Notes: a model not told the origin generated them from the letters alone. 41,580 bases of DNA from Mesostigma viride (GCA_009746045.1 RPFO01001037.1:1-41580); one strand, 5' to 3'. Counted from the stretch's first letter, positions 18,147 through 30,201 are shown. Made by a program: numbers and translations.

Positions 18147-20651
18147 CTAACGGCCGTTGGCTCACAACCCCCCTATGGGAAGGGTGGATGCCTTACGAAC
18201 CAGTCAACCACATCTTTATGCTCAGCTAGATTTTTGGAGGCCTTTCTTGGAAGGCACATGGTAATAACCATCACGAAGCTGCATGAAAGACACATCCTGC
18301 CTTACTGCCAAATGAAACGAATGAAATGCACATGGTAATGTTTTTCCAATTCCAACGGCCGTTGGCTCACAACCCCCCTCTGGGAAGGGTGGATGCCTTA
18401 CGAACCATTCAACCACATCTTTATGCTCAGCTAGATTTTTGGAGGCCTTTCTTGGAAGGCACATGGTAATAACCATCACTAAGCTGCATGAAAGACACAT
18501 CCTGCCTAACTGCCACCAAATGAAAAGAATGAAATGCACATGATAATCTTTTTCAGTCTAACGGCCGTTGGCTCACAACCCCCCTATGGGAAGGGTGGAT
18601 GCCTTACGAACCAGTCAACCACATCTTTATGCTCAGCTAGATTTTTGGAGGCCTTTCTTGGAAGGCACATGGTAATAACCATCACTAAGCTGCATGAAAG
18701 ACACATGCTGCCTAACTGCCACCAAATGAAAAGAATGAAATGCACATGATAATGTTTTTCAGTCTAACGGCCGTTGGCTCACAACCCCCCTGTGGGAAGG
18801 GTGGATGCCTTACGAACCAGTCAACCACATCTTTATGCTCAGCTAGATTTTTGGAGGCCTTTCTTGGAAGGCACATGGTAATAACCATCATTAAGCTGCA
18901 TGAAAGACGCATCCTGCCTTACTGCCACCAAATGAAAAGAATGAAATGCACATGATAATGTTTTTCAGTCTAACGGCCGTTGGCTCACAACCCCCCTGTG
19001 GGAAGGGTGGATGCCTTACGAACCAGTCAACCACATCTTTATGCTCAGCTAGATTTTTGGAGGCCTTTCTTGGAAGGCACATGGTAATAACCATCACTAA
19101 GCTGCATGAAAGACGCATCCTGCCTCATTGCCACCAAATGTAAAGAATGAAATGCACATGATAATGTTTTTCCAATTCCAACGGCCGTTGGCTCACAACC
19201 CCCCTGTGGGAAGGGTGGATGCCTTACGAACCAGTCAACCACATCTTTATGCTCAGCTAGATTTTTGGAGGCCTTTCTTGGAAGGCACATGGTAATAACC
19301 ATCACTAAGCAGCAAGAAAGACGCATCCTGCCTTACTGCCACCAAATGTAAAGAATGAAATGCACATGATAATGTTTTTCCAATTCCAACGGCCGTTGGC
19401 TCACAACCCCCCTATGGGAAGGGTGGATGCCTTACGAACCAGTCAAGCCCCATCTTTATGCTCAGCTAGATTTTTGGAGGCATTTCTAGGAAGGCACATG
19501 GTAATAACCTTCACTAAGCTGCATGAAAGACGCATCCTGCCTCATTGCCACCAAATGTAAAGAATGAAATGCACATGATAATGTTTTTTCAATTCCAACG
19601 GCCGTTGGCTCACAACCCCCCTGTGGGAAGGGTGGATGCCTTACGAACCATTCAACCACATCTTTATGCTCAGCTAGTTTTTTTTGAGGCCTTTCTAGGA
19701 GAAAAATGGTAAATAGCCACCACTAAGCTCATAAAAGACACATCCTGCCTTATTCCCACCCAAGTAAACGAATGAAATGCACATGGTAATGTTTTTCCAA
19801 TTCCAACGGCCGTTGGCTCACAACCCCCCTGGGAAGGGTGGATGCCTTACGAACCATTCAACCACATCTTTATGCTCAGCTAGATTTTTGGAGGCCTTTC
19901 TTGGAAGAAAAATGGTAATAACCATCACTAAGCTGCATGAAAGACACATCCTGCCTTATTGCCACCAAATGAAACGAATGAAATGCACATGATAATGTTT
20001 TTCCAATTCCAACGGCCGTTGGCTCACAACCCCCCTGTGGGAAGGGTGGATGCCTTACGAACCATTCAACCACATCTTTATGCTCAGCTAGATTTTTGGA
20101 GGCCTTTCTTGGAAGAAAAATGGTAAATAGCCACCACTAAGCTGAATGAAAGATACATCCTGCCTTCCATTGGCACCAAATGAAACGAATGAAACGCACA
20201 TGGTAATGTTTTTCCAATTCCAACGGCCGTTGGCTCACAACCCCCCTGTGGGAAGGGTGGATGCCTTACGAACCATTCAACCACATCTTTATGCTCAGCT
20301 AGATTTTTGGAGGCCTTTCTTGGAAGAAAAATGGTAAATAGCCACCACTAGGCTGAATGAAAGATACATCCTGGCTGATTGCCAACCCACTCAAAGGAAT
20401 GAAATGCACATGATACTGTTTTTCAAGTCTAACGGCCGTTGGCTCACAACCCCCCTCTGGGAAGGGTGGATGCCTTACGAACCAGTCAAGCCCATCTTTA
20501 TGCTCAGCTAGATTTTTTGGAGGCCTTTCTTGGAAGAAAAATGGTAATAGCCACCACTAAGCTGCATGAAAGACACATCCTGGCTGCTTGCCACCCTATC
20601 AAACGAATAAAAAGCATATGATAATGTTTTTCCAATTCCAACGGCCGTTGG
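18147..20651. repeat. About 207-bp tandem array, 12 units, palindrome at each junction
   Basis: Thirteen palindromes (eight exact CCAACGGCCGTTGG, five CTAACGGCCGTTGG) start at 18147, 18352, 18558, 18764, 18970, 19178, 19386, 19595, 19803, 20009, 20220, 20429 and 20638. Each unit contains GGCTCACAACCCCCCT, GGGAAGGGTGGATGCCTTAC, ATCTTTATGCTCAGCTAGAT and AAGCTGCATGAAAGAC. On the minus strand every unit can read KASKNLAEHKDVV-(D/E)WFVRHPPFP, which resembles the possible gene directly to the right (20652-20872). The array may be an amplified exon fragment. Confidence 0.93.
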
Positions 20652-20872
20652 CTCACACCCCCCTTCAGGTAGAGGCCTTACGGACCAGTCAGAAATAGTG
20701 TCCACCAAGCTGTTCCCCCCACACCCACAGTTGTCCTTGTCCACATACCTTTCCAGTACAGTTGTCCTCAGCTTCTCAGCAACGGGCGACTCTCCTTCTT
20801 GCTGCCTTGACAGATATCACATAAACAAAACACGATCACGAGAGCATCAGGATTGTTAGAGGTTTCCTCCAT
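20652..20872 (-). CDS. Possible small cysteine-containing gene (uncertain, one frame change)
   Basis: From an ATG at 20872 the minus strand reads MEETSNNPDALVIVFCLC, DICQGSKKE, and then would stop. A one-base frame change near 20792 (or a splice) continues into SPVAEKLRTTVLERYVDKDN, CGCGGNSLVDTISDWSVRPL and PEGGC at the palindrome. C-x-C-x2-C and C-x-C pairs suggest metal or disulphide sites. The last part (DTISDWSVRPLPEGGC) matches the motif repeated 12 times in the adjacent array (DVVDWFVRHPPFPQGGC). This may be the parental exon of the array. Confidence 0.35.
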
Positions 20873-21047
20873 CGCAAAACCGTAAGATACACACACCTCA
20901 AAAACCAACTTTCTTGTCCTCCCAAATAACATATGTTTTTAAATGTAAAATAAATCACATTCATATTCTGTCACTTGATTTAACCACACAATTTTTCAGG
21001 TCCAACGCCCGTTGGCATTACGCCTCTTCCCGGTAAAAGAGTATTTA

Positions 21048-21252
21048 TTGCTCCAACCCCACAAAAAACTCGTTCCGGACCTGATCGAAGCGAAGAGCAC
21101 TGCCAGGGATCGGAGTCGAGCCAGATTTGTGTGCGGAACATGATGGCTGGCCTACCTCACTCCCCAACATCAATGTGGACCTGGGTTCGAACCCTGTCAG
21201 TGCTATTCGCTTCGAACAGTTCCGGAACGAGTTTTTTGTGGGTGTGGAGCAA
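21048..21252. mobile_element. 205-bp MITE with long inverted repeats and TA target duplication
   Basis: The ends are near-perfect inverted repeats: TTGCTCCAACCCCACAAAAA... at the left and ...TTTTTGTGGGTGTGGAGCAA at the right (about 32 bp, two differences). The pairing continues inward through CTCGTTCCGGA, TCGAAGCGAA-AGCACTG and CAGGG, so almost the whole element can fold. TA flanks both sides (21046-21047 and 21253-21254), fitting a Tc1/mariner-type insertion. The right arm carries GGGTTCGAACCC, similar to a tRNA T-arm/B-box. There is no coding capacity. Flanking DNA 20873-21047 and 21253-21650 is AT-rich and gene-free, with palindromes at 21371 and 21469 and a one-mismatch copy at about 21002. 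Confidence 0.8.
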
Positions 21253-21653
21253 TAATGTCGACATTTTCAGTGACTGTTCAGCCTAAAAAAATCACAAGCA
21301 GATGCGACGGCCCCTCCATTAAACAAATTATCCACCACTGTTGCGCTACACTAGCAATGTTTGTCAAGGTCCAACGGCCGTTGGCATCAAATAAATCACA
21401 ACCATTGGTCACTCCATTTAACAAAATACCCACAACTTTTTAACCACACTAGAAATGTTTTTTGAGGTCCAACGGCCGTTGGAATCCAAAAAATGCCGAA
21501 TTCATGTCAAATTTATATAATGTGACAGTTGACAGAATTAGAGATAATTAAATTATCAAACCAGCTTTAGCCATCAGCCTTACCCATCAGCAAAAATTGG
21601 CGAATTTCATTCAATATTAGAATTCAAAATTTATTAATGAAATTTATGTTTCA

Positions 21654-22601
21654 TCATTCAACCTCTTCAGAATCCTCATCCAAACACAACATCATGTCCC
21701 CTTTCCACTTGTACATACTACTCTCGGCCAAATACAGCAAGCGTGCCTTCTTCCCCCCAAAAAACTTGAGATAATCCGGTGTGAAGATTGTTCCGCTGAG
21801 GACCTGCATAGCTAACTCCACCAAAACGCTTGCCATATCCTCCTCCCTACACCTCCTCTCTAATAAGGCCTTCATGTCTGCGTTCTCATCAAATCCCATG
21901 ATCAGAACTGCACATGCCATTCCTCCCCCCTCCAGAGGCAGCCCCTCCAAAAGCTTCACCCATTCTGCCTCCCTACGCGCTCTCCTCCCCGGAGGAAAAA
22001 AAATGTCCTCATCCGGGTCATAAGGAGTATCGCAGAACCAGAAAATGCTCCTTAACCCCCATAGTTCATAATTATCGTACAAGTCATCCATTTCCTTTCC
22101 CAATTGGCGTAAGCGAGCTGTCCACCCCCTCCAATTCCTCTCCAACACACGTCTCCTCTCAGCACGCTGGGACCTGAACAACCCTCCCATCGTCCTTGCT
22201 CGTGCATGTCCCTCTGGTGCTGGCTGGCGTCCTAACACCTCCTCAACTTCTTCACAATATACCTTAAAATACATTCCCCTTGTGACGAGTGTGTAGGGGG
22301 TGATATCAGCGCTTGCACACTTTACTTGCCCGCCATACAATTCTCGGAAAAGAGACTCAGTTATCAATGTACGAGGACCATCCCCGAATGCGTCCACGAA
22401 CCCAGAAATTAACTTAAAGCTGAATTGGGGTTCATACCTCCCCGACACCGCTTCCCTAGCCCCTCTACAAACTGCTTCAAAGCGGGCTACGTCGGGCGCC
22501 TCCATAAAAGCTGCGACTTCGGTCCAAATTTCCCACGGCAGTGAGATATCCCCTTCCATTATCGGCCCCGACGTAAAACTTGTCCCCTCTGCACATAACA
22601 T
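21654..22601 (-). CDS. F-box-like protein (315 aa)
   Basis: Near the N-terminus, SLPWEIWTEVAAFMEAPDVA followed by RFEAVCRGAREAV matches the F-box pattern (LP-x-EI, hydrophobic helix, D-V/L, VCR-x-xR). F-box proteins join SCF ubiquitin ligases through Skp1 and choose the substrate with their C-terminal part. That part here has no LRR, kelch or WD repeat I can see; it reads GHARARTMGGLFRSQRAERR, LWGLRSIFWFCDTPYDPDED and ends EDSEEVE. An ATG at 22559 (MEGDISLPW) is an alternative start giving 301 aa. A palindrome variant is at 22681-22694, 80 bp upstream. The single intact frame suggests a working gene. Confidence 0.65.
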   Translation of the reverse strand: MLCAEGTSFTSGPIMEGDISLPWEIWTEVAAFMEAPDVARFEAVCRGAREAVSGRYEPQFSFKLISGFVDAFGDGPRTLITESLFRELYGGQVKCASADITPYTLVTRGMYFKVYCEEVEEVLGRQPAPEGHARARTMGGLFRSQRAERRRVLERNWRGWTARLRQLGKEMDDLYDNYELWGLRSIFWFCDTPYDPDEDIFFPPGRRARREAEWVKLLEGLPLEGGGMACAVLIMGFDENADMKALLERRCREEDMASVLVELAMQVLSGTIFTPDYLKFFGGKKARLLYLAESSMYKWKGDMMLCLDEDSEEVE

Positions 22602-22743
22602 ACATCGACGTCCATCCTTAAAAAAAAATGAGGTTTTGTCGGAAAGAAAATATGCAAACGTTAGGCGAGGTTTCCAATCCCTAACGGCCGTTGGGTCACT
22701 AATTGTTGTTTAACCCACTACAGTCGCATGAGAGAAAACGAAA

Positions 22744-22879
22744 GTCAATTTTATTCCAATTTCAAAGTGAAAGGAGAATTCACTATTACACCATTTTACA
22801 ACACAAATCAGGTCAATTTTATTCCAATTTCAAAGTGAAAAGAGAATTCACCATTACACCATTTTACAACACAAATCAG
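22744..22879. repeat. 68-bp tandem duplication
   Basis: GTCAATTTTATTCCAATTTC and the following bases through ACACAAATCAG occur twice (22744-22811 and 22812-22879) with only two or three differences. The repeat is in the 3' flank of the MYND gene at 22964. Confidence 0.9.
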
Positions 22880-22963
22880 GACTACATACACAAATTTCAA
22901 ACCCAAAATGCGTCCAGTTTTCCAGCCTCAAAAGCAAATTATTACTCTACATTTCCAGTTTTT

Positions 22964-23722
22964 CTATGAGGAAGAACCGTAGTAGAAGGTGAAGGAGAAG
23001 TCAACCTCAGAGAAGTCGACCTCGGTTCCATCCAGTATGGTCGTCCTGTTTACCCCCCTTATCACCCCTGCCAGCCCCTCCCTTGCTTGCCTCAGACGTT
23101 CGCATCTATCCTTATGCCTACTCCAGTCAGCACGCTGGCACTCCTCACTGCAATATCTGGCATCCCTACATCCTCTACACCACTTCTGAGGGCCTGTGTC
23201 GCACCCACACCCCTCCTTGGAGCAATTTCGCATACCACGCATGGGATCCCCATCCCTCACGATCGGGTCAGAGAGCAAGAAAAGTTCATGTTGAGGGGTA
23301 CTTCTGCCCCTACACACGCATCAGCCCTCACGCGCAGGGAAGACGTAACATTCGGGTAAAATGCGCGCCGTAGGTGCACCCAACTGAGCCCCTTCCTCTT
23401 CCCCCAACTCTATCTTTGGCCCCTTTGTAATGAACGACACCAAAAGGCGGAACTCCCTCGTTGGGTCTATTGGCGCTCTTAGATCCATCTGTGGTACGAA
23501 AAAACCCTCTTGAATACAGAAGTTCATATCAGCTAGCTGGGCGTACATAACCCTCTCCATTTGGCTGAACGAATCAAACGCCAATAAAACGGCCAAGTGG
23601 CGGCCTGTCTTCTCCTGCGCGACACGAACTTCCTCGAATATGACACGCGACAGAAAGCGAACTTGTTTGTAAACGTTTTGAAGGACGCTTCCGTAGACTT
23701 CATTCACGATCTCGGACTCCAT
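22964..23722 (-). pseudogene. Second MYND zinc finger gene, two compensating frameshifts
   Basis: It is a paralogue of the gene at 16029-16820. The N-terminal part reads MESEIVNEVYGSVLQNVYKQ and REFRLLVSFITKG; the C-terminal part carries the MYND finger, CRGCRDARYCSEECQRADW, SRHKDRC. In the single frame linking them there is a TGA at 23318. A second frame between about 23395 and 23275 instead reads AFYPNVTSSLRVRADACVGA, EVPLNMNFSC, which matches the sister gene (RLTVSARVEGGGFEGFHFTF) much better. So one base change near 23395 and an opposite one near 23275 explain the stop. Either the gene is recently damaged or there are two sequence errors. An ATG at 23722 fits the sister's length (about 260 aa). 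Confidence 0.7.
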
Positions 23723-23902
23723 CTTTTTCAGGGAAAAAACGAACAAAAAGATTTACATCGCGGCCAAAAAAACGCGTTTTCCCATTAGTGTGTTTGCCTA
23801 ATTTATTGTAATCATTCATTTTTAAAACAGTCAGGTCCTTCACAACCTCAGAAAATGATTTCATTAAATTGGCATATACATTTAAAAACATCTTAGGTCG
23901 CA

Positions 23903-24196
23903 CTACTTTTTGCGTTTCAGTTTACGTTTGTTTCCCGGTTGAATAAAGTTGACACCATCCCCTTCATCGTCGGAAATTAAGGCCGGCATTTCGTCCACTT
24001 CAGCTTGTACATCATCTTTTTTCATCACAACCATGGCTGGAATTGAATCCCAAAATTTCTCAATCGCTCTAACAACTTCGGCTGGCAGTTTTTTGGCCCC
24101 CCGTTCAACTGCCTCTCTCTCCTGGTTCGACACCGAAACGTCCTTGTCTTTCTCCATTGAAAAAAACTGCACGTGAAGCACAACTGGCACGTCCAA
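23903..24196 (-). CDS. Small hypothetical protein with basic tail (97 aa)
   Basis: It reads MDVPVVLHVQFFSMEKDKDV, then a charged helix-like part (NQEREAVERGAKKLPAEVV), MPALISDDEGDGVNF and a strongly basic end KRKLKRKK that looks like a nuclear signal. No family is recognised. A palindrome at 24266-24279 is 70 bp upstream. An in-frame Met at codon 14 is an alternative start. The 180 bp between this gene and the MYND gene hold nothing I can support. Confidence 0.5.
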   Translation of the reverse strand: MDVPVVLHVQFFSMEKDKDVSVSNQEREAVERGAKKLPAEVVRAIEKFWDSIPAMVVMKKDDVQAEVDEMPALISDDEGDGVNFIQPGNKRKLKRKK

Positions 24197-24265
24197 TGTA
24201 AGTAAACCTAGTACCTTCAGGGGCGGATTAATTCATCAGCCGGAGTACAATTTTATTTTACAACG

Positions 24266-24655
24266 CCAACGGCCGTTGGCATTACAGCAATGAAGTTAAG
24301 ATAAAAACGTCGTAATGCAACGGCTGATAAAACTGGCGTATAATCAATAACGCAAAAAAAATTGGCAAGAACTTTTTTTTGGAGGTCCAACGGCCGTTGG
24401 CATCACGTAAATCACAACAGCAATGATGGAAACTGATTTTGCAAGTCCAACGGCCGTTGGCATCAAGAAAATCAGAAGAGGGAGCGACTGCCCAAAAAAC
24501 GCATAATAATAAAACAAGTACCTTGCAGGTGGTTGACAGACGCGAATCTTGTGTGGCGACGTGGAATCTGCAAGGAATGCGCAAAAACGTTGCAATCAGA
24601 ATTACAAGGATTACATATTTTCCACATTTAGTTTTTCAGGTCCAACGGCCGTTGG
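24266..24655. repeat. Four dispersed palindromes in an intergenic stretch
   Basis: Exact CCAACGGCCGTTGG copies lie at 24266, 24387, 24447 and 24642, each followed by GGCAT. Here the preceding bases are GGTCC or AAGTCC, unlike the arrays on the left. No gene is supported between 24197 and 24735. Confidence 0.9.
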
Positions 24656-24737
24656 CATGAGATAAATAAGAATACCACTACATGCGTGTGAGAAAATTGT
24701 GCCGGGTGACAGAATTAAATCCAAGTTGCCCAGCAGG

Positions 24738-25156
24738 TGGGAGGGAGGGAGGGAGGGAGGGAGGGAAGGAGGGAAGGAGGGAGGTAGGGAAGGAGGGAAG
24801 GAGGGAAGGAGGGAGGGAGGGAGGAGGGAGGGAGGGAGGGAGGGAGGGAGGGAAGGAGGGAAGGAGGGAAGGAGGGAAGGAGGGAAGGAGGAAGGAGGGA
24901 AGGAGGGAAGGAGGGAAAGGAGAGGGAAGGAGGAGGGAAGGAGGGAAGGAGGGAAGGAGGGAAGGAGGGAAGGAGGGAAGGAGGGAAGGAGGGAAGGAGG
25001 GAAGGAGGGAAGGAGGGAAGGAGGGAAGGAGGGAAGGAGGGAAGGAGGGAAGGAGGGAAGGAGGGAAGGAGGGAAGGAGGGAAGGAGGGAAGGAGGGAAG
25101 GAGGGAAGGAGGGAAGGAGGGAAGGAGGGAAGGAGGGAAGGAGGGAAGGAGGGAAG
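24738..25156. repeat. 420-bp homopurine tract (GGGA/GGGAAGGA)n
   Basis: The plus strand is almost only G and A: first GGGA repeats, then a regular AGGGAAGG octamer to about 25156. This homopurine-homopyrimidine mirror-like tract can form triplex (H-DNA). It runs directly into the 29-bp minisatellite without spacer DNA. Open frames across it are low-complexity artefacts. Confidence 0.95.
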
Positions 25157-28100
25157 GATAAATACCTAGGGGGGGTGCTGGCATGCATAAATACCTAGGG
25201 GGGGGCTGGCAAGCATAAATACGTCGGGGGGTGCTGGCATGCATAAATACCTAGGGGGGGTGCTGGCATGCATAAATACCTAGGGGGGTGCTGGCATGCA
25301 TAAATACCTAGGGGGGGTGCTGGCATGCATAAATACCTAGGGGGGTGCTGGCATGCATAAATACCTAGGGGGGGGCTGGCATGCATAAATACCTAGGGGG
25401 GGTGCTGGCATGCATAAATACCTAGGGGGGGTGCTGGCATGCATAAATACCTAGGGGGGGTGCTGGCATGCATAAATACCTAGGGGGGGTGCTGGCATGC
25501 ATAAATACCTAGGGGGGTGCTGGCATGCATAAATACCTAGGGGGGGTGCTGGCATGCATAAATACCTGGGGGGTGCTGGCATGCATAAATACCTAGGGGG
25601 GGGGCTGGCATGCATAAATACCGGGGGGGTGCTGGCATGCATAAATACCTAGGGGGGGGCTGGCATGCATAAATACCTGGGGGGGTGCTGGCATGCATAA
25701 ATACCTAGGGGGGGTGCTGGCATGCATAAATACCTAGGGGGGTGCTGGCATGCATAAATACCTAGGGGGGGCTGGCATGCATAAATACCTAGGGGGGGTG
25801 CTGGCATGCATAAATACCTAGGGGGGGTGCTGGCATGCATAAATACCTAGGGGGGGTGCTGGCATGCATAAATACCTAGGGGGGGTGCTGGCATGCATAA
25901 ATACCTAGGGGGGTGCTGGCATGCATAAATACCTAGGGGGGGTGCTGGCATGCATAAATACCTAGGGGGGTGCTGGCATGCATAAATACCTAGGGGGGGT
26001 GCTGGCATGCATAAATACCTAGGGGGGGTGCTGGCATGCATAAATACCTAGGGGGGGGCTGGCATGCATAAATACCTAGGGGGGGTGCTGGCATGCATAA
26101 ATACCTAGGGGGGGTGCTGGCATGCATAAATACCTAGGGGGGTGCTGGCATGCATAAATACCTAGGGGGGGTGCTGGCATGCATAAATACCTCGGGGGGG
26201 TGCTGGCATGCATAAATACCTAGGGGGGGTGCTGGCATGCATAAATACCTAGGGGGGGTGCTGGCATGCATAAATACCTAGGGGGGGTGCTGGCATGCAT
26301 AAATACATGGGGGGTGCTGGCATGCATAAATACCTAGGGGGGGTGCTGGCATGCATAAATACCTGGGGGGGTGCTGGCATGCATAAATACCTAGGGGGGG
26401 GCTGGCATGCATAAATACTGGGGGGGTGCTGGCATGCATAAATACCTAGGGGGGGTGCTGGCATGCATAAATACCTAGGGGGGGTGCTGGCATGCATAAA
26501 TACCTAGGGGGGGCTGGCATGCATAAATACCTAGGGGGGGTGCTGGCATGCATAAATACCTAGGGGGGGTGCTGGCATGCATAAATACCTAGGGGGGGTG
26601 CTGGCATGCATAAATACCTAGGGGGGGTGCTGGCATGCATAAATACCTAGGGGGGGTGCTGGCATGCATAAATACCTAGGGGGGGTGCTGGCATGCATAA
26701 ATACCTAGGGGGGTGCTGGCATGCATAAATACCTAGGGGGGGTGCTGGCATGCATAAATACCTAGGGGGGGTGCTGGCATGCATAAATACCTAGGGGGGG
26801 GCTGGCATGCATAAATACCTAGGGGGGGTGCTGGCATGCATAAATACCTAGGGGGGGTGCTGGCATGCATAAATACCTAGGGGGGGTGCTGGCATGCATA
26901 AATACCTAGGGGGGGCTGGCATGCATAAATACCTAGGGGGGGTGCTGGCATGCATAAATACCTAGGGGGGGTGCTGGCATGCATAAATACCTAGGGGGGG
27001 TGCTGGCATGCATAAATACCTAGGGGGGGTGCTGGCATGCATAAATACCTAGGGGGGGTGCTGGCATGCATAAATACCTAGGGGGGGTGCTGGCATGCAT
27101 AAATACCTAGAGGGGGTGCTGGCATGCATAAATACCTAGGGGGGGTGCTGGCATGCATAAATACCTAGGGGGGGTGCTGGCATGCATAAATACCTAGGGG
27201 GGGTGCTGGCATGCATAAATACCGAGGGGGGGTGCTGGCATGCATAAATACCTAGGGGGGTGCTGGCATGCATAAATACCTAGGGGGGGTGCTGGCATGC
27301 ATAAATACCTAGGGGGGGTGCTGGCATGCATAAATACCTAGGGGGGGTGCTGGCATGCATAAATACCTAGGGGGGTGCTGGCATGCATAAATACCTAGGG
27401 GGGGTGCTGGCATGCATAAATACCTAGGGGGGGTGCTGGCATGCATAAATACCTAGGGGGGGTGCTGGCATGCATAAATACCTAGGGGGGGTGCTGGCAT
27501 GCATAAATACCTAGGGGGGGTGCTGGCATGCATAAATACCTAGGGGGGGTGCTGGCATGCATAAATACCTAGGGGGGGTGCTGGCATGCATAAATACCTA
27601 GGGGGGGTGCTGGCATGCATAAATACCTAGGGGGGGTGCTGGCATGCATAAATACCTAGGGGGGTGCTGGCATGCATAAATACCGAGGGGGGGTGCTGGC
27701 ATGCATAAATACCTAGGGGGGGTGCTGGCATGCATAAATACCTAGGGGGGGTGCTGGCATGCATAAATACCGGGGGGGTGCTGGCATGCATAAATACCTA
27801 GGGGGGGTGCTGGCATGCATAAATACCTAGGGGGGGTGCTGGCATGCATAAATACCTAGGGGGGGTGCTGGCATGCATAAATACCTAGGGGGGGTGCTGG
27901 CATGCATAAATACCTAGGGGGGTGCTGGCATGCATAAATACCTAGGGGGGGTGCTGGCATGCATAAATACCGAGGGGGGGTGCTGGCATGCATAAATACC
28001 TAGGGGGGGTGCTGGCATGCATAAATACCTAGGGGGGGTGCTGGCATGCATAAATACCTAGGGGGGGTGCTGGCATGCATAAATACCTAGGGGGGGTGCT

Positions 28101-30011
28101 GGCATGCATAAATACCTAGGGGGGGTGCTGGCATGCATGCATAAATACCTAGAGGGGGTGCTGGCATGCATAAATACCGAGGGGGGGTGCTGGCATGCAT
28201 AAATACCGAGGGGGGTGCTGGCATGCATAAATACCGAGGGGGGGTGCTGGCATGCATAAATACCTAGGGGGGGTGCTGGCATGCATAAATACCTAGGGGG
28301 GGTGCTGGCATGCATAAATACCTAGAGGGGGTGCTGGCATGCATAAATACCGAGGGGGGGTGCTGGCATGCATAAATACCGAGGGGGGTGCTGGCATGCA
28401 TAAATACCGAGGGGGGGATGCTGGCATGCATAAATACCTAGGGGGGGTGCTGGCATGCATAAATACCTAGGGGGGGTGCTGGCATGCATAAATACCTAGG
28501 GGGGGTGCTGGCATGCATAAATACCGAGGGGGGGTGCTGGCATGCATAAATACCTAGGGGGGGTGCTGGCATGCATAAATACCTAGGGGGGGTGCTGGCA
28601 TGCATAAATACCTAGGGGGGGTGCTGGCATGCATAAATACCTAGGGGGGGTGCTGGCATGCATAAATACCTAGAGGGGGTGCTGGCATGCATAAATACCG
28701 AGGGGGGGTGCTGGCATGCATAAATACCGAGGGGGGTGCTGGCATGCATAAATACCGAGGGGGGGATGCTGGCATGCATAAATACCTAGGGGGGTGCTGG
28801 CATGCATAAATACCTAGGGGGGGTGCTGGCATGCATAAATACCTAGGGGGGTGCTGGCATGCATAAATACCTAGGGGGGGTGCTGGCATGCATGCATAAA
28901 TACCTAGAGGGGGTGCTGGCATGCATAAATACCGAGGGGGGGTGCTGGCATGCATAAATACCGAGGGGGGGTGCTGGCATGCATAAATACCGAGGGGGGA
29001 TGCTGGCATGCATAAATACCTAGGGGGGGTGCTGGCATGCATAAATACCTAGGGGGGTGCTGGCATGCATAAATACCTAGGGGGGGTGCTGGCATGCATA
29101 AATACCTAGGGGGGGTGCTGGCATGCATAAATACCTAGGGGGGGTGCTGGCATGCATAAATACCTAGGGGGGTGCTGGCATGCATAAATACCTAGGGGGG
29201 GTGCTGGCATGCATAAATACCTAGAGGGGTGCTGGCATGCATAAATACCTAGAGGGGGTGCTGGCATGCATAAATACCGAGGGGGGGTGCTGGCATGCAT
29301 AAATACCTAGGGGGGGTGCTGGCATGCATAAATACATGGGGGGTGCTGGCATGCATAAATACCTAGGGGGGGTGCTGGCATGCATAAATACCGAGGGGGG
29401 GTGCTGGCAAGCATAAATACCTAGGGGGGGTGCTGGCATGCATAAATACCTAGGGGGGGTGCTGGCATGCATAAATACCTAGGGGGGGTGCTGGCATGCA
29501 TAAATACCTAGGGGGGGTGCTGGCATGCATAAATACCTAGAGGGGGTGCTGGCATGCATAAATACCTAGAGGGGGTGCTGGCATGCATAAATACCTAGGG
29601 GGGGTGCTGGCATGCATAAATACCTAGGGGGGGTGCTGGCATGCATAAATACCTAGGGGGGGTGCTGGCAAGCATAAATACGTCGGGTGGGGTGCTGGCA
29701 TGCATAAATACCGAGGGGGGGTGCTGGCATGCATAAATACCTAGGGGGGGTGCTGGCATGCATAAATACCGAGGGGGGGGCTGGCATGCATAAATACCTA
29801 GGGGGGGGGCTGGCATGCATAAATACCTAGGGGGGGTGCTGGCATGCATAAATACATGTGGGGGTGCTGGCATGCATAAATACCTAGGGGGGGTGCTGGC
29901 ATGCATAAATACGTCGGGGGGTCGCTGGCATGCATAAATACCTAGGGGGGTGCTGGCATGCATAAATACCTAGGGGGGGTGCTGGCATGCATAAATACCT
30001 AGGGGGGGGGG

Positions 30012-30201
30012 CTGCCATTCGTACCTTTTTTTCTTTTTTTATTTTTAAGCCGGCCTGGGGCAGCGGCGGCGGGTGGACGAAAACTGATAGCATTCCCGTT
30101 CGTGCATCCCGTGACCACCGGCCACCAAACGGAGGCACGACACGCAGGCAGATCAAGCACCAAAGGAAGCAGCAAGGACGTTGACGTTATTAACCAAGAA
30201 T
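30012..30201 (-). repeat. 190-bp block, copy 1, inside the minisatellite
   Basis: It begins CTGCCATTCGTACCTTTTTT and ends TATTAACCAAGAAT on the plus strand. On the minus strand it runs from ATTCTTGGTTAATAACG to an A-rich end (TTAAAAATAAAAAAAG) followed by AAAAAGGTACG. Identical-looking copies start at 31455, 32353 and 32724. All four are followed by the rare unit GCATGCATCAATACC. Confidence 0.92.

Noticed and set aside
18132-19992. Plus-strand 65-70-codon frames repeated across the 207-bp array
   Set aside because: They begin in the repeat and include a translation of the palindrome (TAVGSQPP). The opposite strand has the better coding-like segment.
23318-23320. In-frame TGA in the second MYND gene as a selenocysteine codon
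   Set aside because: The flanking residues in that frame do not match the sister gene, whereas another frame does. I see no SECIS-like hairpin in the 3' flank. Two frameshifts explain it better.
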